Positions 1-8,079 of a stretch of DNA of 15,245 bases are shown piece by piece; within the stretch, counting starts at the first letter, position 1; each line of letters opens with the position of its first letter. The translations under genes were made by a program, and so were the position numbers. The notes under the pieces are model-generated. The model was not told the origin of the DNA, searched no databases, and saw only the letters and a list, made by a program, of their open reading frames with translations. Source of the stretch: an uncultured Peptococcaceae bacterium (lineage in GTDB: Bacteria; Bacillota; Peptococcia; Peptococcales; Peptococcaceae); the NCBI GenBank assembly GCA_937976375.1, contig CALJRU010000045.1, positions 1 to 15,245 of the forward strand, read 5' to 3'.

Positions 1-353
1 ACACCAACATCGGCGAGAATGGCTGCGCCCTTTCCGGCGGCGAGCGTCAGCGCATTTCCATTGCCCGCGCCTTCCTGAAGGATGCGCCCATCATTCTGCT
101 GGACGAAGCCACCGCCAGCTTGGATGTGGAGAACGAAACTGCCATTCAGGAGGCACTTTCCCGGCTCATAAAACACAAAACTGTCCTTATCATCGCCCAC
201 CGGATGCGCACCGTAGCCGGTGCGGACAAAATCGTGGTGCTGTCCGACGGCGTGGTGGCCGAACAGGGCGCACCCGATGCACTTTATGCCCGGAACGGCC
301 AGTACACCCACATGGTGGATCTGCAGACCGAAAGCCAGAGCTGGGTCATCTGA
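1..353 (+). CDS. ABC exporter ATP-binding protein, C-terminal part (5' truncated by window)
   Basis: Reading from nt 3, the frame is open to a TGA at 351-353. Visible in order are the ABC signature LSGGERQ (nt 30-50), Walker B plus D-loop IILLDEATASLD (about nt 90-125) and the H-loop His in IIAHRM (about nt 190-207). This is therefore the second half of a nucleotide-binding domain. The short tail after the domain, ending QSWVI, is typical of fused membrane-plus-ATPase half-transporters (MsbA/IrtB/YbtQ-like), in which the ATPase is C-terminal. The membrane domain, substrate site and start lie outside the window, so the substrate is unknown. The gene ends just before a strong bidirectional hairpin (385-422) that separates it from the convergent SLH gene. 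The ATPase call is secure; the exporter subtype is inferred. Confidence 0.93.
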   Translation, partial: TNIGENGCALSGGERQRISIARAFLKDAPIILLDEATASLDVENETAIQEALSRLIKHKTVLIIAHRMRTVAGADKIVVLSDGVVAEQGAPDALYARNGQYTHMVDLQTESQSWVI

Positions 354-384
354 CCCAATTCAAAAACAGCCCTTCGGCACAACA

Positions 385-422
385 AAAAAGGACATCTATT
401 CAAAAGAATAGGTGTCCTTTTT
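385..422. terminator. Bidirectional Rho-independent terminator between ABC gene and SLH gene
   Basis: A 17-bp stem (385-401 with 406-422, one G-U wobble) closes on a 4-nt AAAA loop. The stem starts with A5 and ends with T5, so it gives a U-tract in both directions. It lies between two convergent genes and probably ends both. Confidence 0.9.
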
Positions 423-507
423 AGCACCCGAATCCGTCAGCTAACAGTCATGTTTAAATTACTTCCTTATCACTGCTAAGCCGATGCTGTGAGGCCTTTT
501 TCTATTC

Positions 508-3500
508 TTACTGTTGCTCCCAGTTGTAATCTGGAAGCACTTCCGTCCATTGTTCTACTCGATTGCCATCCTGGTCGATCCATTCATAGTCATGGCCATT
601 GGTGGCTTCCTGCATGTCGGCATAATACCACGCGCCAGGCTGGTTGTCCGGCCAGTTGCGCATGTCATCCAGTGGCTGCAAATCGTTCGCATCTGGGCGC
701 CGATCAAGCACGCGGTTGACGATGGCGCAGCTTTCAGCGCGGGTGATGGTGGCATTTGGCTGCATGGTGCCATCTGGATAGCCACCGACCAGGTCATGGG
801 CCACAGCGCGTGCGATGGCATTGGCATACCATTCGCTGCCCGTGATGTCGCTGAAAAGATCATCCGGATAAGTCACGTTCTCATCATCAAAGAAGCGCGT
901 CGCAATCGCTGCAAATTCGGCGCGGGTGATCGCGGCATTTGGCTGGAAGGTGCCGTCTTCATAGCCGCTGATGAGTCCCATCTTGGCCAGTGAAGACACC
1001 GGCACATTGTACCAATCGTCGGCGCTGACATCGCTGAACGCGTTCTCCGCGGTGGTGTTGGCTTCACGCACGTCCTTCTTGAGCAAGCGATAGAACATCG
1101 TTGCCACTTCGGCACGGGTGATGTTGCCTTGCGGCTTGACCGGCCAGAGGCTTTCATCGTCACTTTGCTCGCCAGTGCGGTAGTCTTCTGGATAACCAAC
1201 AATGTAATAGAAATGGTTGACAGTGTCTAAATCATCCGGTCCATCTGGATCAATGACCGGTTCATCTGGCGTTTCGCTGTCGTTCAAGGTGTTGACGAAG
1301 GTGCGCGCCGCATCGCCCGTCGTGTCATTGTCACCGCTGACACTGACATCGCTGATGCTGAGGGTGCCATTTTCATCGGCAGCGACGGTCACCGTGACGG
1401 TCGCCTGGTGGCTGTCATAATCCATGTCACTGCGGTCACCTGCCACTTCGCGAATGGTGTAGGTATAGGTGCCTGGCTCAGCAAAGGCAATATCGCCAAA
1501 GGCACCACTGTTTTCATTGCTGCCATCGCCGTTCTTGGCAATGGTAATGGTGTCTGTGGCAGGCATTGGTGCGCCGTCCTGCCCTTCGATTTGGAATTGG
1601 AAGGTGGCATCATCCGGCCAGCTGCCATTGTCCACCTGACTGGTATCCACTTGTTTGATCACCGTCAGATAGGTGCTGCCGTCTAAGGTCACATAGCTGC
1701 CAGATTGGCGCGTGTTGGTGATGGCAATGGTCTGCGGTGTGTCTTTTGCCGTGGTCACTGTTGGTGCTGTTTCAGATGCTTCCCCATCGTTCACCTGATA
1801 GGTGGTGTCAAAACCGGCAGCTGCTGTTTCTGCCACCGTCAGTGTCACACCATCGGGCACGCTCAAGCGAATGGCCTCGCCATCTTTGAGGCTTAATGTA
1901 GCAACGTTGTTTTCAAAGGTCACTTCTTCACCTGTCTCGTCGTTGATGACCTTGCCGTTGCGCAGGCCGCCTGCCCCAAGCGTCAGCGTCACATCAAAAG
2001 CTTTGTCGCTGTCGCCGGCAAGCCCTTCTGCCACGGTTTTCGTAATGATCAGATCACCAGGATCTTTCAAGCGGTCGCCAACAACCACCATCGTGGTGCC
2101 TGAGAAAAGATTATTGAGCGATTGATCACCAAGGTTCTGAACAACAGAACCATTAGCCGTAGTGCTCTGTTTGGCTGCGGTCTGTGTCACATCCAGCAGG
2201 CCCCAGCCGCTGTCGTAATCCAGCGTGATGGCGCCTTTGCCGTTGGCAGGACCATATTCCAGCACACCTGCTGCTTCATTGTAGGCATAATCGATGGATG
2301 CCCCTGTTTCTGCCTTGGCCCAGTTGATGGCGTCATAATCTGCTGTCTGGCTGGTTTTCAAGGTCCCGGTGACTTTGTTCAATGTGGCATCAATGCCATC
2401 ATCCAGTACAAACTGCAGCATGCTTTTCACAATCTTGCCCAGGCCCAAATGCACCGACACATTGTCATCGTCGGTGCCTGCATTGGCATGCACACCAGTA
2501 TTGTCAACGACCACTTCCACAGCTGTTGGATTGACGTTGTAACCATCCGGCGATGTTGTCTCTACCAGATAATAGCGTCCCTGTTCCAAGCTGGTAAACG
2601 CCAGTGTCCCAGGCACCTGTGTGCCTTCCTGAATTTCATACTCGCCTGTTGTCTGGGGTGCATACGCAGGCTGGGCACCTGCAGCGATGGTATAGCTGCC
2701 ATCGTCATGAACCGTCACATCTGCAGCATCGTAAAGTGCAAACTGAGCACCATCTCGTGCAGCCTTTGTATCCTGATCCACCTTCTGCACCAGCAAACGG
2801 TTTTGAATGTTCGGCGCAAACAGCCGCATGGCAAATTCATGGTTGAAGCTGGCTGCCTGCAGCGGCACCACATTGCTTGCGGTCACATCGCTGAGGCTCT
2901 TCACTGGTGCATAGAAATAGCCCAGTGTAAAGCGCGCCGTCTCATTATTTTCAACAGCATATTCCGTGATATCTCCAGGCAGATTGTCGATGTCGGTATA
3001 ATACTGATTGATGCCATTCAGCTTAAACGTATACAACCCCGCCACCGAATCGTTTTGTGAGGCCTGACTCATTGCTTTGGCTGCCTCCGCCACTCCTGCG
3101 GTGCCTGTCGCCTGGCTGATCTGCCAGCCGCTGACCGGATCGCCGTAAACAATATGATCATCGCTGATGGACGCATTGTCGTACTTGATATTGTCGCCCA
3201 ATATCACCGCAGCAAAAACAATACCGTTATCGGCGTTGTACACTTGATTGTTGTAATCGGTCACCTGATGGGAGCTCGTTTCTCCCAGCGCACGCTGGAT
3301 CTCCACACGCACCGTCGGCATTGCGTAGGCGCCAGTGTCCCAGGCATTCGCCGACAACAGCACCTTGGTGCCATCTCGCAGCTTTTGAATATCCAGCTGA
3401 ATATCACCACTGCTGCGATAACCTGGCGGCACTGTCGTTTCCCGAAGTACATAATGATCTTCCGACAGATCACTCAAAAGCAGCACCATATCTGAATCAT

Positions 3501-4794
3501 CGTAAAACGTGAACAGCCCTCTGTCATCGGTGGTACCGGTGGCGATCGGCGTCGAGCTGGTTGGCTGATAATTCGCATCCGCTTCATACAGCGCATACGT
3601 TGCACCAGCAACCGGTGTACCATCCTGATCGGTCTTTTCAATCTGACTTTCGAGCACTGTATCCAGATTGAACTTCATGCGCATGTTTGACGCAGAATTT
3701 CCGCGCTCCAAATAAAAGAACTTCATCGTATGATAAGTGTTATCAGCAAACGTATCACCATTCCAGTCACTGGCATCACCGAGCTTGCCCGCATACTGGA
3801 ACGTTTTTTTCAGCGTTTGCAGACCATAGTTAAAATCATATCCCGAGCCTTCATCAAAAACGCCGTTGTTGTTCGTATCCTCAAACACATGCACGGCACC
3901 TGTATGAAAGTCGATCTCTACCGATGTGGCATCATGAATCCCGCCAAGATCCGCCACCAATACATCATCAATAAACACCCAAACATCGTCGTCACCAGTG
4001 AATGAGTACGTCACTGGCACTGGGGTATTATTGGTGCTCTCCGGCGATATGCCATCCTCTGGCTGCTGGAAGCGCGTGACCATGTTAACGCCAAAGTAGT
4101 GATTGATGGTTGCAGAATCACAGCTCAGCTCTGTCCCGCTAAACACTTGCTCAGCGGAATTGAATGGAAAGAACTGCCCCACTACGTTTTTCGTGTCTTT
4201 CACTGCCGCTTCGGAATAGAGTTTAAAGATCTTACTGTTCTTATCAAACACCGCAAAATTTTCCCGGCAGTTGTAGTAATAATAGCCTTGGGCATCCTGT
4301 TGCAAAAGCCCGCCTACATTCGTATAAGCCTGCTTACCGGCAACATCCGATGCGCCGTTAAAAAGATAGTCTAGAGACTGCCCTTGGTTGAAAGCATCCG
4401 CATCCAGCGGCGTCGTAGCCGTTTTATAGGCGAGTTTTGGAAAACCATTGCTGTTCAGCACATTTTGTACAATCCCCACGTTTGGCCGCGCGGTACCTGT
4501 CCAGCCGTTGATACCGCCTGTCATGCCTCGGCCAAAGTTCAAAATATGCCCCTGATTAATGCCCTTATTTGTATAATCGGACGGATTCGTGCGATCACTG
4601 TCATCTGGATTGGACAGCCAGTAATCGTACAAATTCACAGTGATCCCTTCCGGATACATTTCTGTCGGCTGCACAACAGCAACACTGGTGTTCGCACTGG
4701 CGCCAGACACCGTCCAGGGGAGCACCCCAGCCAAAAGTGACAGCACAAGCGTCGCAGCTAAAATACGCTGCGCGGTTTTTCTTTTTTTCAACAT
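508..4794 (-). CDS. SLH-anchored surface protein with fibro-slime, CnaB and isopeptide pilin-like domains
   Basis: This encodes a 1428-residue secreted surface protein, probably an adhesin. Residues 1-34 are a Sec signal peptide (basic MLKKRK, hydrophobic core, ASA end). Residues ~205-380 match the fibro-slime/PA14-like domain, with GDDDVWVFIDD at 267-277. CnaB/SpaA-like domains are at ~382-470 (K387, E452) and ~665-765 (K671, E745). Two further isopeptide-type beta domains follow: ~912-1030 (K919, E989, N1027) and ~1043-1170, which resembles the FctA/Spy0128 pilin domain (K1047, E1116, N1168). Three SLH motifs (about 1193-1240, 1252-1302, 1313-1365, each with ITRAE) come next, then a Trp-rich tail. 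There is no LPXTG sorting signal, so attachment is presumably non-covalent through SLH. The first SLH motif is degenerate with an insertion near 1202-1220. The ATG at 4794 is supported by AAGGAGA at 4801-4807 (minus strand) and the signal peptide. The ligand is unknown. Confidence 0.88.
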   Translation of the reverse strand: MLKKRKTAQRILAATLVLSLLAGVLPWTVSGASANTSVAVVQPTEMYPEGITVNLYDYWLSNPDDSDRTNPSDYTNKGINQGHILNFGRGMTGGINGWTGTARPNVGIVQNVLNSNGFPKLAYKTATTPLDADAFNQGQSLDYLFNGASDVAGKQAYTNVGGLLQQDAQGYYYYNCRENFAVFDKNSKIFKLYSEAAVKDTKNVVGQFFPFNSAEQVFSGTELSCDSATINHYFGVNMVTRFQQPEDGISPESTNNTPVPVTYSFTGDDDVWVFIDDVLVADLGGIHDATSVEIDFHTGAVHVFEDTNNNGVFDEGSGYDFNYGLQTLKKTFQYAGKLGDASDWNGDTFADNTYHTMKFFYLERGNSASNMRMKFNLDTVLESQIEKTDQDGTPVAGATYALYEADANYQPTSSTPIATGTTDDRGLFTFYDDSDMVLLLSDLSEDHYVLRETTVPPGYRSSGDIQLDIQKLRDGTKVLLSANAWDTGAYAMPTVRVEIQRALGETSSHQVTDYNNQVYNADNGIVFAAVILGDNIKYDNASISDDHIVYGDPVSGWQISQATGTAGVAEAAKAMSQASQNDSVAGLYTFKLNGINQYYTDIDNLPGDITEYAVENNETARFTLGYFYAPVKSLSDVTASNVVPLQAASFNHEFAMRLFAPNIQNRLLVQKVDQDTKAARDGAQFALYDAADVTVHDDGSYTIAAGAQPAYAPQTTGEYEIQEGTQVPGTLAFTSLEQGRYYLVETTSPDGYNVNPTAVEVVVDNTGVHANAGTDDDNVSVHLGLGKIVKSMLQFVLDDGIDATLNKVTGTLKTSQTADYDAINWAKAETGASIDYAYNEAAGVLEYGPANGKGAITLDYDSGWGLLDVTQTAAKQSTTANGSVVQNLGDQSLNNLFSGTTMVVVGDRLKDPGDLIITKTVAEGLAGDSDKAFDVTLTLGAGGLRNGKVINDETGEEVTFENNVATLSLKDGEAIRLSVPDGVTLTVAETAAAGFDTTYQVNDGEASETAPTVTTAKDTPQTIAITNTRQSGSYVTLDGSTYLTVIKQVDTSQVDNGSWPDDATFQFQIEGQDGAPMPATDTITIAKNGDGSNENSGAFGDIAFAEPGTYTYTIREVAGDRSDMDYDSHQATVTVTVAADENGTLSISDVSVSGDNDTTGDAARTFVNTLNDSETPDEPVIDPDGPDDLDTVNHFYYIVGYPEDYRTGEQSDDESLWPVKPQGNITRAEVATMFYRLLKKDVREANTTAENAFSDVSADDWYNVPVSSLAKMGLISGYEDGTFQPNAAITRAEFAAIATRFFDDENVTYPDDLFSDITGSEWYANAIARAVAHDLVGGYPDGTMQPNATITRAESCAIVNRVLDRRPDANDLQPLDDMRNWPDNQPGAWYYADMQEATNGHDYEWIDQDGNRVEQWTEVLPDYNWEQQ

Positions 4795-4908
4795 TTTCTT
4801 TCTCCTTTATGCCCGATTGCGGTAACCACATGCGCCTCATCATATCAATCTCTTTCCAATCATACCTTCTTTACCGAAACAGGAGAATGTTGCTTCTTCC
4901 TTGCTTTT

Positions 4909-4917
4909 ATTATACCA
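4909..4917 (-). promoter_or_regulatory. Extended -10 promoter of the SLH surface-protein gene
   Basis: The minus strand reads TGGTATAAT (4917 to 4909): a perfect -10 with the TG extension one base upstream. No good -35 is visible 17-18 bp further up, which fits an extended -10 promoter. The implied 5' UTR is about 105-110 nt. Between the -10 and the RBS I see no strong hairpin. Confidence 0.6.
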
Positions 4918-5009
4918 CGCAGAGTCACATTTATGCAGTACCATCATAACCTCTTGACGACATTCCCACAACTTCCACAACAATAGCGGTGGCTACCTTT
5001 GAACATAGA

Positions 5010-5045
5010 GAAAGCACCGCGGCCAAAACGGCACGCGGTGCTTTC
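5010..5045 (-). terminator. Hairpin terminator candidate downstream of assT
   Basis: A 12-bp perfect stem (5010-5021 with 5034-5045) is extended by a 3-bp inner stem (5022-5024 with 5030-5032) around AAAAC, with one bulged A. It begins 34 nt past the assT stop. The U-tract is weak (CUUUCUCUAU on the minus strand), so termination efficiency is uncertain. It could also protect the 3' end. Confidence 0.6.
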
Positions 5046-5078
5046 AGAAAAGGGATTATGAAAATGAGAAACGAGTGA

Positions 5079-6965
5079 TCATTTATTGACAACAATACCG
5101 GTTTCGTAGACCTTATCTTCGCAGAGAAGTTTAACGGTCTGTGGACCTTCAAGGCCGGTCTTGTTGATGAAGGTATCAATGTCGCATGGGTTTGCTTTCT
5201 GGAAGGTCCCTACGCACATTGCAGTGAAATCCTGACCAACGGTGTTAACAGGGTAACGACGAACGTTACCAGCTTCGTCAACGAGCAGAATCTGTACCAT
5301 TTCGCCAGTTTCATAGATCGCATTGACCATGATACGGTCTTCTTCTTCAACGATGTTTGCATTGTAATGTTCTGGTACAATTTCACCAGTTTCATCGGCT
5401 TTGACTTTCATGCGGGTGGTCTGAGTTTCGATGAGACCACCGAGGTATTCGCCAGTACCTGGTTCAAAGGTTTCACCAGCATAGTAGATAGGCAGCTTTT
5501 CTGCACGGTAGCAGTTCGCTGGGACATGCAGTTCATAAACGACCTTGTCGTCAATGAGTTCACAGGTGATGGAATTAAAGGAAACACGGTCTTTATATTC
5601 AGGCTTCATAGCGAGCATGACAGCCATGGAATCGCATGGTTTGCCATCGAGGTAACCAATCCCTCCGGAGTGAACCATGTAATGACCTTCATCGTAGTAT
5701 TCTACATTGCAGATGTATGGAGAGAAGAAGTCTGCACCACGTTCTTTACCATACTGCCATACCTGTTCGATGGTCATCTTTTCAGTGTCGATGCGATAAC
5801 GCACGCCACGGGAGAAGTTGTCATGGTTTGCCCAGTAGTTATCTGGGTTCTTTGCACGGAAATGGCCATTGTCAAAGAGCATGATGTCGCCATCTGGAAG
5901 AACAACGCAAGCATGCTGTTCATACTGCCAGTCAAATTCGCCGTCACCAACTGGGGTGAAGAAATATTTGTCCACATATTCCTGTGGCCAGTTTTCTGGA
6001 TCACCGATGATCCAGTTCAATTCGCCGGTTTCGTAGTCAAGGTTGATGACTGCGTCTTCATGACGGCCGGAGAAGGTCAGGCTGTTGGTCTTTTCATCGT
6101 ACCATACAGCGTTGTTGTGGAACCAGTCTTCTTCGGTCTGGCTGCCGGAACCAGGGCCGTGCTGTGGCAGCACCTTCTTGTAATCCCATTTCTTGAGGAT
6201 TTCGCCGGTGTCTTTGTCGAGCAGCACGCAAACGTCTTCAACGGTGCCAGAATAGAAATCGAAGGTCAGAGCAAGCAGGTTGCCGTCCTTCATCTGGAAC
6301 TGGTCGTGATGGTAGCCACCGCATGGAATAACGTATTCTTTGAAGATCTTACCACCAAAGTTCATTTCATAGAGACCAGTAGTGAAGTAAGGCATTTTAA
6401 CGAGACGTTCGGTACCAACGAGGATGTGACCGTTGCGGATGCGCTTGATGTCGAACGCCAGGTTTTCTTTGCAGTACCAGCGCAGGTCGCCAGCATAGTC
6501 ATAACCAACTGGGAAAGAACGCATGGATGCGGTCAGGAATACGAAGTTGTCGCCCATGTATTCCGCAGTAGTATCGATGGAGGTGGATTCAGGCACGCCT
6601 TCCATCAAAGGTTCGGTCTTGATGGTTACAGTATGACGCGCGCCATCCTGGAGCACGATTTCAACCTGGTTGTCATAGTCTGCATAGAGGCCGTAAACAG
6701 GAAGCACGTGTTCATATCCAGCTGGGAAACGATGAACGATGTCCCCTGCTGCTTCCTTACCATGAACAATGATGGTAACTTCTTCTGGACGTGGGGTCTT
6801 AAAAAGGATCATTGCGGAAAGTGGGCAAATGATATATGGGTTGAGTTTAACGAGTGGATTGTTCAGGGTGTAATTCCCTGCTGCAAATTCTGCAAGGAAA
6901 GCGTCTTCGCTGGCTTTCTGTTGAACAATAATATGATCTTTTTTAGTATATTTAATTTCTGCCAT
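5079..6965 (-). CDS. assT: Aryl-sulfate sulfotransferase (PAPS-independent), apparently cytosolic
   Basis: This encodes a 628-residue arylsulfotransferase, which moves a sulfuryl group from a phenolic sulfate ester to another phenol through a sulfo-histidine intermediate. An N-terminal beta domain (~30-120) precedes the six-bladed propeller. Residues expected from the E. coli enzyme are all present: H219/H220 in GGYHHDQ (H252), H283 and N285 in DWFHNN (H356, N358), R301 in SGRHED (R374, with the same 16-residue spacing from the Asn) and H351 in YEQHACVV (catalytic H436). Unlike the periplasmic proteobacterial enzymes there is no signal peptide: the first 30 residues are hydrophilic. The ATG at 6965 has GGAGG seven nt upstream. 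The gene has its own promoter with the shared WAGTCYRGRCTA palindrome. The family call is firm; donor and acceptor are unknown. Confidence 0.92.
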   Translation of the reverse strand: MAEIKYTKKDHIIVQQKASEDAFLAEFAAGNYTLNNPLVKLNPYIICPLSAMILFKTPRPEEVTIIVHGKEAAGDIVHRFPAGYEHVLPVYGLYADYDNQVEIVLQDGARHTVTIKTEPLMEGVPESTSIDTTAEYMGDNFVFLTASMRSFPVGYDYAGDLRWYCKENLAFDIKRIRNGHILVGTERLVKMPYFTTGLYEMNFGGKIFKEYVIPCGGYHHDQFQMKDGNLLALTFDFYSGTVEDVCVLLDKDTGEILKKWDYKKVLPQHGPGSGSQTEEDWFHNNAVWYDEKTNSLTFSGRHEDAVINLDYETGELNWIIGDPENWPQEYVDKYFFTPVGDGEFDWQYEQHACVVLPDGDIMLFDNGHFRAKNPDNYWANHDNFSRGVRYRIDTEKMTIEQVWQYGKERGADFFSPYICNVEYYDEGHYMVHSGGIGYLDGKPCDSMAVMLAMKPEYKDRVSFNSITCELIDDKVVYELHVPANCYRAEKLPIYYAGETFEPGTGEYLGGLIETQTTRMKVKADETGEIVPEHYNANIVEEEDRIMVNAIYETGEMVQILLVDEAGNVRRYPVNTVGQDFTAMCVGTFQKANPCDIDTFINKTGLEGPQTVKLLCEDKVYETGIVVNK

Positions 6966-7026
6966 GTTGTTCCTCCATTCATCAAGTCAAGCAGGATGAT
7001 CAGCGTCATTAGCTGACCTTATATAA

Positions 7027-7068
7027 AGTATAACAGAACAATCGTCAGAAATTTACTAGTCTGGACTA
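7027..7068 (-). promoter_or_regulatory. assT promoter: palindromic operator plus -10
   Basis: On the minus strand the palindrome TAGTCCAGACTA (7068-7057) is followed by 24 nt and then TATACT (7032-7027). The same geometry recurs upstream of both DASS genes. The operator centre would be near -42, and no convincing -35 hexamer is present, as expected for a class II activated promoter. The implied leader is about 55 nt. Confidence 0.7.
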
Positions 7069-7095
7069 CAGATTTCAGTGTTTTCAAATATTTTT

Positions 7096-7959
7096 TCAGC
7101 AGGGCTGCTGCGCAATAAATTCGACAAAGCGGCGCGCTGCAATCGGCATGGTTTCCCAGTTGTTCCACACCATCCCCACCCGTCTGCTGAGATCCTCAGC
7201 AATTGGTCGCACAGCAACATGACTGGAGTAGCCGGACAATACTCGCTCATACATAATGGACACGCCAAGCTTTTTCTCAACCATAGCAATGATGGTGTAA
7301 TCGTCGCATACCTCATACTCAATCTGCGGTGTCAGACCAAGAGCGTCAAATGCTTGCAGCGGTACATTGAACTCGCCTTCGTCCAGCAGAATCAATGCAC
7401 TCTCGGCCAAATCCGACAGGCTGACAGTATCCTGCTGGGCAAGTGGATGGTCTGGCGGCAGCACCGTACACATTTTATCGGCAAAAAGCAATCGCCCTTC
7501 CAACTCTGAAATAGCATCCATGTTCACAAAGCCAAAATCCACCGCACCATTACGCACCCATTCCGAAATGGATGTGTACTCGCCCTGCTCTAAAACAAAA
7601 CGGACTTCAGGATGTTCGCGTTTGAAATCCACCATCCATCCCGGTAACAAGGTACGGCTGATACTGGTAAAAGTGCCAATGCGAATAATACTGCCCTTGA
7701 GTCCTTGCATTTCTCGCTGACGCCGCGCCAAAGCATCCTCCGCATTGGCAATGGCCTGTATGTATGGAAAGATGGCTTCGCCGTCCAACGTCAGATGAAT
7801 GCCATCCTTCCCTCGCGTCAGGAGGATCAACCCCAGCTCTTGCTCCAAGTTCTTCACGGTTTGACTGACGGCACTTTGAGAATATTGAATGGCATTGGCT
7901 GCTCGTGTAAATCCACCGTGCTCCACCACTTTACAGAATATATCATATTTTGACAGCAT
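7096..7959 (-). CDS. LysR-type transcriptional regulator, probable azlCD regulator
   Basis: This encodes a 287-residue LysR-family protein. Residues 1-60 form the winged HTH (FCKVVEHGGFTRAANAIQYS, then SAVSQTVKNLEQELG as the recognition region). The type 2 periplasmic-binding-protein effector domain starts near residue 88 (IIRIGTFTSIS). Length is typical. The ATG at 7959 has a GGAGG immediately upstream (7966-7970). It is divergently transcribed from azlC-azlD, the usual arrangement for a LysR protein that controls its neighbour. A direct repeat in the shared spacer overlaps both promoters, suggesting autoregulation. By context the effector may be an amino acid or analogue, but the sequence does not show it. 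assT lies downstream on the same strand, 130 nt away, with its own promoter, so I do not assign assT to this regulator. Confidence 0.9.
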   Translation of the reverse strand: MLSKYDIFCKVVEHGGFTRAANAIQYSQSAVSQTVKNLEQELGLILLTRGKDGIHLTLDGEAIFPYIQAIANAEDALARRQREMQGLKGSIIRIGTFTSISRTLLPGWMVDFKREHPEVRFVLEQGEYTSISEWVRNGAVDFGFVNMDAISELEGRLLFADKMCTVLPPDHPLAQQDTVSLSDLAESALILLDEGEFNVPLQAFDALGLTPQIEYEVCDDYTIIAMVEKKLGVSIMYERVLSGYSSHVAVRPIAEDLSRRVGMVWNNWETMPIAARRFVEFIAQQPC

Positions 7960-7970
7960 AAATGACCTCC

Positions 7971-8018
7971 ATTATTGCCTTTTCTAATACTTTCATCATA
8001 ATTATTGTCTTTACTAAT
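7971..8018. repeat. 18-bp direct repeat pair, 30-bp period: candidate LysR operator
   Basis: ATTATTGCCTTTTCTAAT (7971-7988) and ATTATTGTCTTTACTAAT (8001-8018) agree at 16 of 18 positions and start 30 bp apart, so they face the same side of the helix. The second copy fills the -35/-10 spacer of lysR and overlaps the azlC -35. The first covers the expected lysR transcription start. Each copy has an ATT-N12-AAT dyad compatible with LysR-type sites. Confidence 0.6.
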
Positions 8019-8023
8019 GTCAA
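7995..8023 (-). promoter_or_regulatory. lysR promoter
   Basis: On the minus strand there is a perfect TTGACA (8023-8018), a 17-nt spacer and TATGAT (8000-7995). The predicted start is near 7988, giving a leader of about 30 nt. The downstream copy of the direct repeat fills the spacer. Confidence 0.78.
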
Positions 8024-8038
8024 TCTCTTTTGTATAAT
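8010..8038 (+). promoter_or_regulatory. azlCD promoter
   Basis: TTTACT (8010-8015), 17 nt, then a perfect TATAAT (8033-8038). The weak -35 overlaps the second direct-repeat copy, consistent with regulator-dependent expression. A second TATAAT at 8051-8056 is a less well-spaced alternative. Confidence 0.65.
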
Positions 8039-8079
8039 TATTTGCACAAATATAATATTTATACGAAAGAAGGAGTTCT

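Noticed and set aside
2122..3060. 312-codon + strand frame antisense to the SLH gene
   Set aside because: The Cys/His/Ile-rich translation has no recognisable domain, and the minus-strand frame is a continuous multidomain protein.
4367..4378. TAGTCTAGAGAC, a partial match to the WAGTCYRGRCTA operator
   Set aside because: It lies inside the SLH coding region, fails at the last three positions and has no promoter geometry.
5367..7016. 549-codon open frame on the + strand antisense to assT
   Set aside because: It is the mirror of a real gene whose codon choice avoids antisense stops. The translation is rich in Phe/Trp/Val with no domain pattern, there is no RBS, and the minus-strand protein has clear catalytic motifs.
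7091..7110. CAGCAGGGCTGCTG hairpin at the lysR end as a terminator
   Set aside because: It overlaps the stop codon, the loop is only two bases, and the homopolymer is A, not U, on the transcribed strand.
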